64,000 nucleotides of DNA. Origin: Xenorhabdus nematophila ATCC 19061. Its GTDB lineage: Bacteria; Pseudomonadota; Gammaproteobacteria; Enterobacterales; Enterobacteriaceae. A program made the position numbers and the translations under genes. The stretch is taken from positions 3,876,701 through 3,940,700 of the forward strand of contig NC_014228.1 of the NCBI RefSeq assembly GCF_000252955.1, given 5' to 3'. Of the stretch, positions 19,431-30,799 are shown piece by piece; positions within the stretch are counted from its first letter, which is position 1; every line of letters begins with the position of its first letter. The notes below the pieces were generated by a model. That model saw only the letters and a program-made list of their open reading frames with translations, was not told where the DNA came from and searched no databases.

Positions 19431-20678
19431 TCACCGCCTGGCTAATTCTGCACCATTTTTAAAATAAGCCTTAATACCCGCGAAAATAGATTCTGCTATT
19501 TGTTGCTGGAATTTTGCTGTTTTCAGTTTGCGTTCTTCTTCCAGATTGCTGATAAATGCGGTTTCTACCAGAATAGAGGGAATATCCGGCGCTTTTAATA
19601 CTGCAAACCCAGCTTGATCGACGCTATTTTTATGCAGTTTATTAATTTTTCTCATCCGCCTGAGTACTTCATAACCAAATTTCAAACTATCATTAATCGT
19701 TGCAGTCTGAAGCAAATCCAACATGGTGTGATCTAAATATTTATCACCACTTTTACTGACTCCTCCCATCAAATCGGCCTCATTCTGAGTCTGAGCCAAA
19801 AAGCGGGCTGCATTACTGGTGGCACCTTTAGTTGAAAGCGCAAATACAGATGACCCCCTCGCCGATCGATTTGTAAAAGCATCCGCATGAATGGAAACAA
19901 AGAGATCCGCACGCATCTTGCGCGCTTTCGCGACTCTCACCTTCAGAGGAATAAACACATCTTCATTACGGGTCATATAAACTTTCATGCCAGGTTCACG
20001 TTTAATGAGCGCCTGCAAACGACGGGCAATCTGCAACACAACATCTTTTTCGCGGGTTTTGTATTTCCCAATGGCGCCAGAATCTTCACCACCGTGACCG
20101 GGATCGAGCATAATCACAATCGGTCTGTCTTTTCCGGCCTTACCGGGTTTGCGTGTCTCAGCAGGTAAATGTTTTTCCAGATCTCCGCTGTTGTACTCTT
20201 CGAGCAAAGCCAGCAATGGGTCATCATCCGCGTTTGCCGCCTTTTTAGGATAAAGATCTAAGACTAAACGATGTTTGAATTTCGCAATCGGTGGCAATGT
20301 AAAAATATGTGGCGAAACAGGCTGTTTTATTTCAAATACCAACCGCACTGTTTTGGGATCAAATTGCCCTGCCCGCACTAATTTAAGATAAGGATCACGC
20401 CGCTGAACCTGTACCCCCATACTGCTTAGTACACTATTAAGCTGGATACCCTGTAAATCAATGACAATACGGTTAGGATTTGACAGTGAGAACCGGCGGT
20501 ATTTAAGTGGAATATTAGATTCCAACGTCACTCTGGTATAAGTTGATGCTGGCCAAATACGGACAGCAATGACTTTTGAATTTGCTGCATAACCTATTGG
20601 ACTGATGCTTAATAACCATACAGCGGCTGCCCCTTTCAGCAGACGACGACGTGAAAAATTATAGTCTGAATGACTCAT
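19431..20678 (-). CDS. amiC: N-acetylmuramoyl-L-alanine amidase AmiC
   Basis: A 415-residue zinc amidase that splits septal peptidoglycan between MurNAc and the stem peptide during daughter-cell separation. The N-terminus has a twin-arginine signal ([11 protein letters not shown]), so export is by Tat. An AMIN domain (about 30-150) directs it to the septum. The amidase_3 domain has the zinc ligands in [13 protein letters not shown] and SIHADAF, and the closing ETAFISN with its glutamate. It requires the activator NlpD in known systems. Position after the tRNA cluster and before argA is the E. coli order. Confidence 0.96.
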   Translation of the reverse strand: MSHSDYNFSRRRLLKGAAAVWLLSISPIGYAANSKVIAVRIWPASTYTRVTLESNIPLKYRRFSLSNPNRIVIDLQGIQLNSVLSSMGVQVQRRDPYLKLVRAGQFDPKTVRLVFEIKQPVSPHIFTLPPIAKFKHRLVLDLYPKKAANADDDPLLALLEEYNSGDLEKHLPAETRKPGKAGKDRPIVIMLDPGHGGEDSGAIGKYKTREKDVVLQIARRLQALIKREPGMKVYMTRNEDVFIPLKVRVAKARKMRADLFVSIHADAFTNRSARGSSVFALSTKGATSNAARFLAQTQNEADLMGGVSKSGDKYLDHTMLDLLQTATINDSLKFGYEVLRRMRKINKLHKNSVDQAGFAVLKAPDIPSILVETAFISNLEEERKLKTAKFQQQIAESIFAGIKAYFKNGAELARR

Positions 20679-20863
20679 CGTTTATTCCATTTAAAAACAG
20701 CCAAACGCAGTAATCTTTGCTAAAAATAATTGTCAGGCGGTGACTCTAATTAATTAAAGAATCGCTGTCATCAAAAAAAGCATTTTATGCCTGCCCAATC
20801 CACTCATGCCCATATAATAATAACGTTATTTTATCTATTTTTCTGCTTGCCATTTCCGATCAA

Positions 20864-20902
20864 AAAGAATAAAAATACAAAAAATCAGAATATAAATTCA
20901 CC
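20864..20902 (+). promoter_or_regulatory. Tandem ARG boxes (ArgR operator) before argA
   Basis: Two sites resemble the ArgR consensus TGAAT-WWWW-ATTCA: AGAATAAAAATACA at 20866-20879 and AGAATATAAATTCA at 20887-20900. They match at about 12 and 13 of 14 positions. They are 21 bases centre to centre, the standard spacing for a hexameric ArgR operator. The second box ends 15 bases before the chosen argA ATG. Confidence 0.75.
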
Positions 20903-20915
20903 TGAAGAGGATTTC

Positions 20916-22250
20916 ATGAAAGAGCGCAATACTGAATTGGTTGAAATCGTCCGGCAATCTGTTCCGTATATTAATGCACACCGGGGAAAGACCTTTGTCA
21001 TTATGTTGGGGGGAGAAGCCATTGCCCATGAAAACTTCTCCAACATCGTTAACGATATTGGTTTGCTGCATAATCTCGGTATTCGTTTAATCGTTGTGTA
21101 TGGTGCTCGCCCACAAATAGAACAAAATATTGCCGCACATAACTGCCTGTCGGTTTATCACAAACATACCAGAGTGACAGACGCCCAAACACTGGATCTC
21201 GTTAAGCAAGCAGCAGGGCTGCTACAACTGGAGATTACGGCACGTCTTTCTATGAGCCTGAGCAACACACCACTGCAAGGAGCCCATATTAATGTTGTCA
21301 GTGGTAATTTTATTATCGCCCAGCCCTTGGGAATCGATGACGGCATTGATTATTATCACAGCGGCAGGATCCGCCGCATTGATGAAGACGCCATTAACCA
21401 GCAATTAAACAATAATGCAATTGTGCTGATTGGGCCAGTTGCCGTCTCCGTTACAGGAGAAAGCTTTAACCTGACATCCGAAGAGATTGCGACACAGCTG
21501 GCAATCAAATTAAGGGCAGAAAAATTAATCGGTTTTTGCTCATCACAGGGGGTACTTGATGCACAAGGCAATACCTTATCAGAATTATTTCCCAATGAAG
21601 GAGAAGCTTGTCTGCATGATCTGGAAAATGCCGGAGAACACTATTCAGGCACAGTGCGTTTCTTCAGAGGTGCGATCAAAGCCTGCCGCCGTGGTGTTCG
21701 CCGCAGCCATTTGATCAGTTATCAAGAAAATGGCTCACTCGTTCAGGAGTTATTCTCCCACGAAGGCATCGGAACGCAAATTGTCATGGAGCGTTCCGAA
21801 CAAATCCGCCGTGCCAACATCAATGATATCGGTGGTATTCTTGAACTGATCCGCCCCTTGGAGCAACAGGGTATTTTGGTACGCCGTTCACGGGAACAAC
21901 TGGAAATGGAAATAGATAAATTCACGCTGATAGAACACGATAACGTCACCATCGCTTGTGCCGCATTGTATTCTTACCCAGATGAAAAAATCGGGGAAAT
22001 GGCCTGTGTTGCTGTGCATCCGGATTACCGGAACTCTTCCCGCGGCGAAATCCTGCTAAATTCGATTTCCACCCAAGCCAAACAGACAGGACTGGAAAAA
22101 CTATTCGTACTCACAACCCGCAGTATTCATTGGTTTCAGGAGAAAGGTTTTGAACCGGCAGAAATCGATATGCTGCCCGTAGCAAAACAAGCGCTGTATA
22201 ACTACCAGCGCCGTTCTAAAATCTTAATGTTGGATTTAAAGCATCATTGA
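20916..22250 (+). CDS. argA: N-acetylglutamate synthase ArgA
   Basis: First enzyme of arginine biosynthesis, which acetylates glutamate from acetyl-CoA. The protein has an amino-acid-kinase-like domain (about 1-290) that binds the feedback inhibitor arginine and a C-terminal GNAT acetyltransferase domain ([25 protein letters not shown]). The frame stays open to 20787, but I choose the ATG at 20916 (444 residues). GAAGAGG precedes it, the product starts [19 protein letters not shown] as in E. coli, and the extra upstream 43 residues overlap the ARG boxes. It converges on recD with six bases between stop codons. Confidence 0.95.
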   Translation: MKERNTELVEIVRQSVPYINAHRGKTFVIMLGGEAIAHENFSNIVNDIGLLHNLGIRLIVVYGARPQIEQNIAAHNCLSVYHKHTRVTDAQTLDLVKQAAGLLQLEITARLSMSLSNTPLQGAHINVVSGNFIIAQPLGIDDGIDYYHSGRIRRIDEDAINQQLNNNAIVLIGPVAVSVTGESFNLTSEEIATQLAIKLRAEKLIGFCSSQGVLDAQGNTLSELFPNEGEACLHDLENAGEHYSGTVRFFRGAIKACRRGVRRSHLISYQENGSLVQELFSHEGIGTQIVMERSEQIRRANINDIGGILELIRPLEQQGILVRRSREQLEMEIDKFTLIEHDNVTIACAALYSYPDEKIGEMACVAVHPDYRNSSRGEILLNSISTQAKQTGLEKLFVLTTRSIHWFQEKGFEPAEIDMLPVAKQALYNYQRRSKILMLDLKHH

Positions 22251-22256
22251 TCTTAT

Positions 22257-24143
22257 TCACTGCGGGTTGAACCACTCCTCCAGCCCGCTTCGTCGCTGGG
22301 TTGCTGTGGCAACAGCCTTATCCAGCACAGGTCGGTGAGCGTAAATAGTCAGTTTTTCCCGCGCCCGGGTCAATGCGGTATAGACTAACTCCCGGCTGAC
22401 TATCGGTGAATATTGGGTCGGTAAAACCAAGGCGGTATGTTCAAATTCTGAACCTTGCGATTTATGCACGGTCATCACATATGCTGTTTCATGGTGGGGC
22501 AAGCGACTGGGCTGAAACCCTTTAATCTGTCCATCGGATAGCTGGAAATAGGCTCTCAGTTCATTATCCTGATTTCTGAGCATAATGCCGATATCGCCGT
22601 TAAACAATCCAAGCGTACTGTCATTACGCAATATCATAATCGGACGCCCTGCATAGCCCCGATTTTCCACACTCTTAGGCAGAGTAATCACGCCTTTTCT
22701 GTGCAGTAACTGCTCCACTCGTTGGTTCAGACCCGCGACACCAAACGGGCCTTCCCTGAGCGCACATAACAGCCGAAAACGATTAAATTCTGCCAAAATA
22801 GTTTTTTCTGGTGCGCGTTCATTGACCATTGCCAGATATTGATAGTAGCCAGAAGCCGTTTCAGCCAGCAAACGTTGATAATCTTCATCCTCTGACAGCG
22901 GATTAAAATAAACATCAGGGAAAGCCTGATTCAACACCGCAGAAACACCGGAACGATCTCCCTGATTCACTGCCGATGCCAATTGCCCGATACCGGAAGC
23001 GGAATGGAAGCGATAACTTTTGCGAAGCAGACATAAACAGTCCCGTACTGCGGAAACGGTGTTGCCTGAATCCGACGTAGCATAAGGCATTAACTGACAT
23101 CCGGTTAATTGCCCTAACTGCTCGGCCCGTTTGGTGCTATATCCCTGTTCGGCAAAACGGCAGATATCCCCCAAAACCGCGCCAGCTTCAACTGACGCCA
23201 ACTGATCTTTGTCTCCCAAAAAGATCACTTTCGCTCGCGGCGGTAAAGCATCAATTAAATGTGCCATCATCGGCAAATCCACCATTGAGGCTTCATCAAT
23301 GATCAAAATATCCAGGGAGAGTGGATTATCACGACCATAACGCAGTTTTTGGCTATCTGGCTGTGCACCCAGCAAACGGTGGATAGTCTGCGCCTGTTCC
23401 GGAATGCTGCGCCATTGTTCTGGCGTTAATGCGAGTTTCTTTACCGCGTCCCTGAGAGATTCTGTTAATTTGGCTGCCGCCTTGCCCGTAGGTGCGGCTA
23501 ATTGAATGCTTAGTTGTTGTTTTTCATATAATTTAATCAGGGTAACCAACAACTTAGCTACCGTTGTTGTTTTTCCGGTTCCCGGCCCGCCGGAGATAAC
23601 AGAAATACGGCTTGTTACGGCAACCGCAGCGGCTACTTTCTGCCAATCCACCTCTCCTTCCGCAGCCACACCAAAAAGCTCATCCAAAATGCGGCGTATC
23701 TGCATTTCATCAAACGCATCAGTCAATTCAACCGAGGCAAAAAAATCCGCCACCCGCCGTTCACTTTGCCACATACGTTGTAAATACAAGCTGTAACCTG
23801 AATTCCTCTGATAAGAAAGTACCATCGGAGTGGAAAGATTTCCCTGACTTACCGCCGGACACGTCTGTAAAGCAGCCACAATTTGCGCATGATCCGGTTT
23901 GCCCGACAACGACCAGAGTGCAACCGCTAATTCAGGTTGTCTGCCCTCAAATAAATATTTTGGCGAAATGCGATCCAAAGGCAGGCAAACATGCCCTGCT
24001 CCCGATTCGGCACTTAACAAAGCGGCGATCAGCAACAACAGGGGATTTTCATCTTCAACCATTGCATAAGCAAACTGCACATCCAGTGGACGAAATAATT
24101 TCTGACTCACGGTTTGTTGCAAGAGTGACAACATGGAATTCAT
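22257..24143 (-). CDS. recD: Exodeoxyribonuclease V alpha subunit RecD
   Basis: The 628-residue SF1B helicase is the fast 5'-to-3' motor of RecBCD. Walker A is GGPGTGKT at 185-192, followed by IDEASMVD (motif II) and the late helicase motif VMTVHKSQGSEFEHTALVLP, with YTALTRAREKLTIYA near the end. It overlaps recB by ATGA, so the two are translationally coupled, with recB, ptrA and recC upstream as in E. coli. It is about 20 residues longer than E. coli RecD, mostly in the linker after KRAEQLGQLTGCQL. Confidence 0.95.
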   Translation of the reverse strand: MNSMLSLLQQTVSQKLFRPLDVQFAYAMVEDENPLLLLIAALLSAESGAGHVCLPLDRISPKYLFEGRQPELAVALWSLSGKPDHAQIVAALQTCPAVSQGNLSTPMVLSYQRNSGYSLYLQRMWQSERRVADFFASVELTDAFDEMQIRRILDELFGVAAEGEVDWQKVAAAVAVTSRISVISGGPGTGKTTTVAKLLVTLIKLYEKQQLSIQLAAPTGKAAAKLTESLRDAVKKLALTPEQWRSIPEQAQTIHRLLGAQPDSQKLRYGRDNPLSLDILIIDEASMVDLPMMAHLIDALPPRAKVIFLGDKDQLASVEAGAVLGDICRFAEQGYSTKRAEQLGQLTGCQLMPYATSDSGNTVSAVRDCLCLLRKSYRFHSASGIGQLASAVNQGDRSGVSAVLNQAFPDVYFNPLSEDEDYQRLLAETASGYYQYLAMVNERAPEKTILAEFNRFRLLCALREGPFGVAGLNQRVEQLLHRKGVITLPKSVENRGYAGRPIMILRNDSTLGLFNGDIGIMLRNQDNELRAYFQLSDGQIKGFQPSRLPHHETAYVMTVHKSQGSEFEHTALVLPTQYSPIVSRELVYTALTRAREKLTIYAHRPVLDKAVATATQRRSGLEEWFNPQ

Positions 24144-27100
24144 ACGCTTTGTTCCTTATCAGCCGCGCTGAAAAGCGTATCCAGTTCATCAATAAATTCA
24201 AAAGGCGGTAAATAGTGATAAATACCCTGTCCGGGATTATCTTTATCAATACCACGCAGAAATAAGTAGATGACGCCACCAAAATGGTTACGGTAATCAT
24301 AATCAGCTAAACGATGGCGCAAATAACGATGCAAAGCCAGGCTATAAAGCTGATACTGCAAATCGTAACGATGTTCTATCATGGCATTTGCCATCGCTTC
24401 TTGTGTATATGACTGGCTGCTCTCCCCCAACCAGTTTGATTTATAGTCCACCACATAAAACTTATCCTGCCAGCAAAAAACCAGATCAATAAACCCTTTT
24501 AACATGCCTTTCACCTGATGAAAGGCCAGCGGCGCACACTGTGCTGACAAAGGGTCATAACGACGAGTCAACGCATCCATCTCCGTTGAATGCAGTAACT
24601 TATCCACGGGTAAATAAAACTGCATCTCACTTTGCTGCTGGTGACGCGGAATATCGGCCAGTTGCATTCCTTGATCATTCAACTCTGCTCGCAGAATATC
24701 GTCTACCCATTGCTCCAATATTGGCGCCCAATTTTCATCAAACCCTGATGTAATCAGCTTTTCCGATAACCACGCCTGATTGGGAGGATGGCCAAAATCG
24801 ATATCCTCCAGGATACTATGCAGAAACGTTCCCGCTGATGCGCCACGAGGAAAAGTATGGGGTGTCATCAGCAAAGATTGCGCTGCTTGTTTTTCGCCGC
24901 GGGCATCAATATCCAGCTTCGGAGCAATAGATTGCACAATGACATCCACGGATTCGCTCAATGCGCCGGCACGATGATCCAAAGCAGCCTGAGAAATGGC
25001 ACGGGAAGCGGAATATTGCAAACCAGAATAGCTCGTTACCCGCCAATCATCCCGAATAGAACGCTGAAATCTTCTGGCCTCCAGCGACAAATGATTTTCA
25101 TTCTGCGAACACCATTGTGCATCAGCAATCTCTCCCACCCACTCAATTTCTATATTTTCATCAGAAAGTTCATTTAAGCTGCTGACCAACAGCGCCGCAT
25201 CGCCTTTCTGCCCCTTCTGCAACACATAGCCAAGCGCAGATAAATGTAAATCAGTCTCCCCTTCCTTACTCTTCCTGCCCTTGATTAGCGGTGCCACACC
25301 AATACTACAGTGATAAACCGACCGCGTTAATGCCACATAGAGCAAGCGTAAATCTTCTGCCAAACGTTCTTCATCAGCCAGCTCCAGAGCTGCCTTTAAC
25401 TCTTCATCATCATGGGAAATACTGAGATGTGTCTCAAAATTATGACGATCATGGTAGACCGCTTGCTTTTGCTTTCTGTAACCACAAATAAAAGGCAAGC
25501 AAACCAAGGGGTATTCCAGCCCTTTTGATTTATGAATGGTGCATATCTGCACCAGATGCCGATCACTCTCCAGCCGCATTAACTGGGCTTCTGACTGGGC
25601 ATTGGGACGAGAAATCTGTTGTGCCAGCCAACGGGCCACGGCGTGTTCACTATCCAATTGCTGCGATGCTTCCTGCAACAATTCACCAATATGCAGGATA
25701 TCGGTCAGCCGGCGTTCTCCCTCCTCCCCGGCCAGCAAATTTTCCGCTATCTGATATTTCACCATGACAGCACGCATCATCGGCAATACCCCACGGGAAC
25801 GCCAGATTCGGGCATAGCCATCAAATTCATCAACCAGATGATCCCACGCCGTTTCATCACGATTGAGTTGATCGATTTGCTGCGCACTCAGACCAAATAG
25901 ACTACTGGCCAGCGCACTTCTCAGCTCTCGTGCTTTTTCCGGTGCCAATACAGCCTGCAATAACCAAAGCAGATCTTTGGCTTCTGGCGTATCAAACACG
26001 CTTTCCCGATTGGAGAGAAATACCGACGGTATCTTAAGTGTATTCAATTCATTACGGATTAACGACGCTTCCCGGCGATCACGAACCAGCACGGTAATAT
26101 CCGCTGCCACTACCGGGCGGCTTTTTTCGGCCTGATGCAGTAATGCCTTACCATCCTGCCCTGCCTGCAACCAATCCCGGATTTGGGCCGCGCACAGCCG
26201 GGCCATGCTTTGTTCATATTCCCCTTTTGAAACCCCTTCACCGGGCTGTAACCAAAATCGCAATGCAACCTGCTCTTCATCATGTAAAGAGAATTTCAGC
26301 CCCTGATTTTTTTCTGCGGCTTTTACATGAATGAATGGAATTTGTTCAAATAAGAATGGGCGTTCTGTACAGGAAAACAGTTTATTGACCGCATACACCA
26401 TCGGCGCAGAAGAGCGCCAGTTAGTCTCCAGAGTATAATGGGCGCTGACGTTAGAACGCGCGCGAATATAAGTAAAAATATCCGCGCCCCGAAACGCATA
26501 AATCGCTTGTTTAGGATCGCCAATGAACAACAAGCCATTTTTTAATGATTGATTTTCTGCTGGCCGGTTTTCCGGTAATTGGCTTTCTGGCAAAGCATCT
26601 TCTGGCTGGCAGCGATATATAGCCTGAAAAATACGATACTGCTGAGGGTCAGTATCCTGAAATTCATCGATCATCGCGACGGGATAACGCAGCCGGATCG
26701 CCTCCGCAAGCTGCTCTCCCCCTTCATGCTGCAAGGCACTGTCCAAACGGGTCAATAAATCATCAAACCCCATGTGACCACGCATCAGTTTTTCTTGGTG
26801 AACAGACTGGCGGACTTCAATAATGGCCCTGGCAACAATGATGTCTTTCAGAGTCAGCGGAAGCTGATATAAGTCATCGATAGCCTCAAACAGCGAATGT
26901 TGCGGCGCGTTGCCTTTTTTAGTTTTTTCCACTAAACGTGACTGGCAAAATTTATCTAACTCTTTAGGAAGTTGATAGCTTTCCGTTGGTGATTTAGCCC
27001 ATTCAGAAACTTTACTTAACCAATTGGGCAGGTTCTTTTTCGTATAACTACGTTTATCGACATCAGAATTGGCAATCAAATCATGCAAATCTGATACACT

Positions 27101-27856
27101 TTCATTCCACTGGCATTTTACCGCATCAATTTTCTCAATGATTTTCTGATGACGGCTAAACAGTGTTTCATCGCTATCAGGCGCATTGACAATATGCGGC
27201 ATATCTCCATGCAAATAATCAGAAATATCTTTCAGCAATGCTTCCGGCCCGCTCCAAACCCTGCTTATTTCTCCGGCTATCGGCAACGGCAGAGGATAGC
27301 AATGTCGTCGCCAGAAATCAGCACAACCTTGTTTGCGTAACTGACTTTCATCCTGAATCAATGTTTGATCGAACAGTACGCCGGATTCGAACGCATTATT
27401 GATCAGCATCCGCTGGCAAAAACCGTGAATAGTATAAATCGCAGCTTCATCCATCTGTCGTTCAGCAATCAATAACCAATGAGCCGCACTTTCTCTGTCC
27501 GGAATTTCAGCCAGAAGTTGCTGATAGACAGGATCACTGGCCGCGGTTTCTGCCCGTATACAGGCCAAACGAAGCTGATGAATATTTTCACGAATACGCC
27601 CACGCAATTCATCAGTTGCCGCGGTTGTAAAAGTCACCACCAGAATCTCTTCAACATTCAGCGGCCGGGAAAAGGCGGCAGAGCCGCCCAATCCCAGTAA
27701 CAGGCGGAGATAAAGCAAACCTATCGTGTAAGTCTTTCCTGTACCGGCTGAAGCCTCAATCAGCCGCTGACCATACAGCGGCAGTGTTAAAGGGTTAAGT
27801 TTATGAGACTGAGCCTGATGGCTCAGTCTTGCATTACCCGGTCTTTCTTTGCTCAC
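24140..27856 (-). CDS. recB: Exodeoxyribonuclease V beta subunit RecB
   Basis: A 1238-residue SF1A helicase-nuclease, the slower 3'-to-5' motor and the only nuclease of RecBCD; it also loads RecA after Chi. Walker A is EASAGTGKTYT near residue 34, motif II is MIDEFQDTDPQQYRIF, and the C-terminal nuclease motif is VVDYKSNWLG with D1137 and K1139. Start is a GTG (27854-27856) overlapping the ptrA stop as GTGA. The order recC-ptrA-recB-recD is that of E. coli. All catalytic motifs seen are intact. Confidence 0.96.
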   Translation of the reverse strand: MSKERPGNARLSHQAQSHKLNPLTLPLYGQRLIEASAGTGKTYTIGLLYLRLLLGLGGSAAFSRPLNVEEILVVTFTTAATDELRGRIRENIHQLRLACIRAETAASDPVYQQLLAEIPDRESAAHWLLIAERQMDEAAIYTIHGFCQRMLINNAFESGVLFDQTLIQDESQLRKQGCADFWRRHCYPLPLPIAGEISRVWSGPEALLKDISDYLHGDMPHIVNAPDSDETLFSRHQKIIEKIDAVKCQWNESVSDLHDLIANSDVDKRSYTKKNLPNWLSKVSEWAKSPTESYQLPKELDKFCQSRLVEKTKKGNAPQHSLFEAIDDLYQLPLTLKDIIVARAIIEVRQSVHQEKLMRGHMGFDDLLTRLDSALQHEGGEQLAEAIRLRYPVAMIDEFQDTDPQQYRIFQAIYRCQPEDALPESQLPENRPAENQSLKNGLLFIGDPKQAIYAFRGADIFTYIRARSNVSAHYTLETNWRSSAPMVYAVNKLFSCTERPFLFEQIPFIHVKAAEKNQGLKFSLHDEEQVALRFWLQPGEGVSKGEYEQSMARLCAAQIRDWLQAGQDGKALLHQAEKSRPVVAADITVLVRDRREASLIRNELNTLKIPSVFLSNRESVFDTPEAKDLLWLLQAVLAPEKARELRSALASSLFGLSAQQIDQLNRDETAWDHLVDEFDGYARIWRSRGVLPMMRAVMVKYQIAENLLAGEEGERRLTDILHIGELLQEASQQLDSEHAVARWLAQQISRPNAQSEAQLMRLESDRHLVQICTIHKSKGLEYPLVCLPFICGYRKQKQAVYHDRHNFETHLSISHDDEELKAALELADEERLAEDLRLLYVALTRSVYHCSIGVAPLIKGRKSKEGETDLHLSALGYVLQKGQKGDAALLVSSLNELSDENIEIEWVGEIADAQWCSQNENHLSLEARRFQRSIRDDWRVTSYSGLQYSASRAISQAALDHRAGALSESVDVIVQSIAPKLDIDARGEKQAAQSLLMTPHTFPRGASAGTFLHSILEDIDFGHPPNQAWLSEKLITSGFDENWAPILEQWVDDILRAELNDQGMQLADIPRHQQQSEMQFYLPVDKLLHSTEMDALTRRYDPLSAQCAPLAFHQVKGMLKGFIDLVFCWQDKFYVVDYKSNWLGESSQSYTQEAMANAMIEHRYDLQYQLYSLALHRYLRHRLADYDYRNHFGGVIYLFLRGIDKDNPGQGIYHYLPPFEFIDELDTLFSAADKEQSV

Positions 27857-30756
27857 TGAGCATTCACCTTAGCCGGTACATTTACCTTAACCGGTAATCG
27901 TTTCTGGAAATCTGACACATACTTGTAAGTTTTCCAGCCTTTCAATTCAGCATATTGATGAGCCGTGCCTTTTTCTCCGGTAATTTGAGAAATCAGTGCC
28001 AACCCCTGACGTTTGATAACCGCTTTTTCATAGAACTCAATCATCTGTGCTTTGGTTGCTTTCTCCATCGCTGCGATAGCTTTCGTGCGTGTATCAAATT
28101 TGAAATTATTCAGTCCAAAATCAAGATAATAGTTGTCCAATTCTGAATAGAAAGTCTGTGGCGGCTCATGCATTCCTGCCAGCAACGATTTCTTATACTG
28201 TTCAAATTCAGCTTCAGACATCGCTTTCAATTTTTTATCCGCCTGCTGATAGAATTTCTGGTAGCGTTGATGCAGGTAATCAGGTTGCTTACTGTTACTT
28301 TGCAACAGGAAACCCAACCCCCACTGATGACCCACACTTTGGTTGAAAGCAAAAACCGCATAACCAAGTTGTTCAGTCGTCCTCAATTGATCATAGAACC
28401 ACGGCGACAAAATGCTACTGAGTAAATTGGAATAAACGCCACCGCGGATACGGTCATATCCGGTCGGAATATAGATTTCTGCCAATGCATTATCTGTGCT
28501 GTTCGCCGTTCCTTTAAAATCCACAGCGTAGCTACGATCAATCACAATATCATCGCCACTCCACCATACCGTCCCCTGATTAGCGAGTTGCTTCTGTGCT
28601 GACTGAACGATATCGATACTCTGTTGCTCGGTAAAATTACCAAAGATCAGCGCCTGCAAAGCGGAATGCTGGATCATGTTCTGACGGTATTTCACAATAT
28701 CGTCGACAGTAATATTATCCAGTTCTTTCAGTTTTTCAGCCTGCTCAAAGTAAGGAATACTGGACAAGCGCGAAACTGGCAGCATCGCCATTTGGAAGGC
28801 TTTTCTATTGTTAGTCACTTCAATTTGTTCCCGATACCACGATTTCGCCTGATTCAGCTCCTCCTGAGTCGGCATAAACGAGGTATATTGACTAATAGCC
28901 GAAGTTAACAGTTCCGGTAAATGCTGAGTATAACCACTGACGCCGATTTTCAAGCCATCAGCATAACCTGCAAATATGCCCATTCCACCAACTGAAGCCT
29001 GATAGCCCAATTGATCAAGTGAAAGATCAGATAAATAAACCAATAACGCTTCTGTCAGTTGATCCTTGATATTTTTTAGTCCGTCAGGATTGCGCATCTC
29101 CAGCGTGATGCTGCCCTTAGGCTCATCCGCAAAATACTGGCTTGGCATATAAAGCAGACGAACATTTGGTTGTTCCAGGATCATTTTAGGGTGTTTCTGG
29201 CTACCCGATGTTTTAATCAGGGGTAAATCATCAGGAATGTAAGGGTTCAGTTCAGGTAAAGAAAATGACATTCCCTGACCAACTTTGTTCCACTCCATGA
29301 CCTGTTTTTGGGTAATCTTATTGACCTGATACGGCGCCTGAACGAAATAAGCCTCTTTATTATGCGGCTCAGTTGGACTGATAAACCAGATATGTGCGTT
29401 TTCAGGCGTCAATTCATCCAAACGACTGGCTATCGCTTGCGGATTAAAAGCATCCGCAACATACTCCGCATCCAATACATGAGCAATTGGCAATTGCAGC
29501 ATGGCATCGGATAATCCTTCAATGTAGTTCATATTCCGTACAATTGACGCATACTGGAATGACAAATCGAGGACTTTGGTCATTTCATCAAAGTAACTCT
29601 TCTGAATCCCCTTTTGCTTTAATAGATTAATATAAGAAAAAATAGCGGCGAGCACTTGATCACGCTGTGCCAGTCCCTTATCCGTCAACGAAACATAAAT
29701 GCCGAATGTGCCTGCATTACCATCAATTCTGGGGCTTGCAGACGCACTGATGCCCTCAATTAATCCCTGCTTTTGCAGCCAATCAGATAACGTGTTTTGG
29801 CTATGGTTACCAATCAAATACCCGATATACCCATCGGTCTTGCTGCGAAAATCTGCACTGTTGTCAGCGATGCTAAATTCCAGCCGCAACGCTTTATAGG
29901 GCTGTGCAGGGACATAATGAATAACGACCCCTTTTTCTTTTTCTGTCACCACAGGAACGGTCACGGCAGGCACTGAAGCCTGCCGGTTCGGGATACGGCC
30001 AAAGGTTTCTGCCGCCATCTGAGCTAATTTATCAATGGATTGATTACCATATATCACGCCTTTCATTAAATTAGCCGAATAATAACGCTGGTAAAAATCG
30101 ATTAATGCTGTCTGCAACTTACTTTCAGGCTTATCGCTTAATGTTTCCAGATTTCCACCCGCAAAACGGGCATTAGGATGAGCCGGATTGATAGTTTCAG
30201 AGCGAATTTGCCAGATACGATGCCCTTCACCTGCACGGGCAATCGTCATTTCATTATCAACAGCATGACGTTCACGATCCGCATTAACAGGGTCCAACAG
30301 CGGTTCAGCAAGTGCATTTGCAAGGCGATCTGTCGCTTCAGGCAAAGCACTATTTTCAACTTCTAAATAGAATGCTGTCCGGATGGCTGTGGTAGTGGCG
30401 TTGTGGCTTCCTCCATTTTTTTGCAAAAACTCAGCAAATCCGCCGGGTTGGGGATAACGTTTAGACCCCATTAAGACCATGTGTTCCAGATAATGAGCCA
30501 AACCAAGCTGGTTGTCTGGATTTTCCATATGCCCAACGGGAATTGAAACAGCCGCTAATGATTTAATCGCTTTTTCATCAGAAACTAATAAAACTATCAT
30601 GCCATTTTGCAATTGAATCGCCTTATATTGGCGGGGATCACGATCGCTTTTGTTGATCGTCTCCGGCAGCAGTTGCCACTGCGGTTGGGCATATGCCGTT
30701 ACCCCACAAAGGAGCAAAAAGAGCATCGTCATGATGCGGATAATATATTTAGGCAT
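27853..30756 (-). CDS. ptrA: Protease III (pitrilysin)
   Basis: A 967-residue periplasmic M16 zinc metallopeptidase that degrades small peptides such as insulin B chain. A signal peptide (VTAYA before QPQW, about residue 23) leads to the inverted zinc motif HYLEH (H88, E91, H92), with the distal zinc glutamate in VDNEMTIA. Four M16 half-domains follow, with the inactive C-terminal half. It sits between recC and recB and overlaps recB by four bases, an enterobacterial arrangement whose purpose is unknown. Confidence 0.95.
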   Translation of the reverse strand: MPKYIIRIMTMLFLLLCGVTAYAQPQWQLLPETINKSDRDPRQYKAIQLQNGMIVLLVSDEKAIKSLAAVSIPVGHMENPDNQLGLAHYLEHMVLMGSKRYPQPGGFAEFLQKNGGSHNATTTAIRTAFYLEVENSALPEATDRLANALAEPLLDPVNADRERHAVDNEMTIARAGEGHRIWQIRSETINPAHPNARFAGGNLETLSDKPESKLQTALIDFYQRYYSANLMKGVIYGNQSIDKLAQMAAETFGRIPNRQASVPAVTVPVVTEKEKGVVIHYVPAQPYKALRLEFSIADNSADFRSKTDGYIGYLIGNHSQNTLSDWLQKQGLIEGISASASPRIDGNAGTFGIYVSLTDKGLAQRDQVLAAIFSYINLLKQKGIQKSYFDEMTKVLDLSFQYASIVRNMNYIEGLSDAMLQLPIAHVLDAEYVADAFNPQAIASRLDELTPENAHIWFISPTEPHNKEAYFVQAPYQVNKITQKQVMEWNKVGQGMSFSLPELNPYIPDDLPLIKTSGSQKHPKMILEQPNVRLLYMPSQYFADEPKGSITLEMRNPDGLKNIKDQLTEALLVYLSDLSLDQLGYQASVGGMGIFAGYADGLKIGVSGYTQHLPELLTSAISQYTSFMPTQEELNQAKSWYREQIEVTNNRKAFQMAMLPVSRLSSIPYFEQAEKLKELDNITVDDIVKYRQNMIQHSALQALIFGNFTEQQSIDIVQSAQKQLANQGTVWWSGDDIVIDRSYAVDFKGTANSTDNALAEIYIPTGYDRIRGGVYSNLLSSILSPWFYDQLRTTEQLGYAVFAFNQSVGHQWGLGFLLQSNSKQPDYLHQRYQKFYQQADKKLKAMSEAEFEQYKKSLLAGMHEPPQTFYSELDNYYLDFGLNNFKFDTRTKAIAAMEKATKAQMIEFYEKAVIKRQGLALISQITGEKGTAHQYAELKGWKTYKYVSDFQKRLPVKVNVPAKVNAQ

Positions 30757-30799
30757 GACCTAATATTCTCCCTATTTACCTATTTTTTTGAATAACAAA

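Noticed and set aside
20787..20915. 43-residue N-terminal extension of ArgA
   Set aside because: It overlaps the ARG boxes, lacks similarity to ArgA, and a better ribosome-binding site precedes the ATG at 20916.
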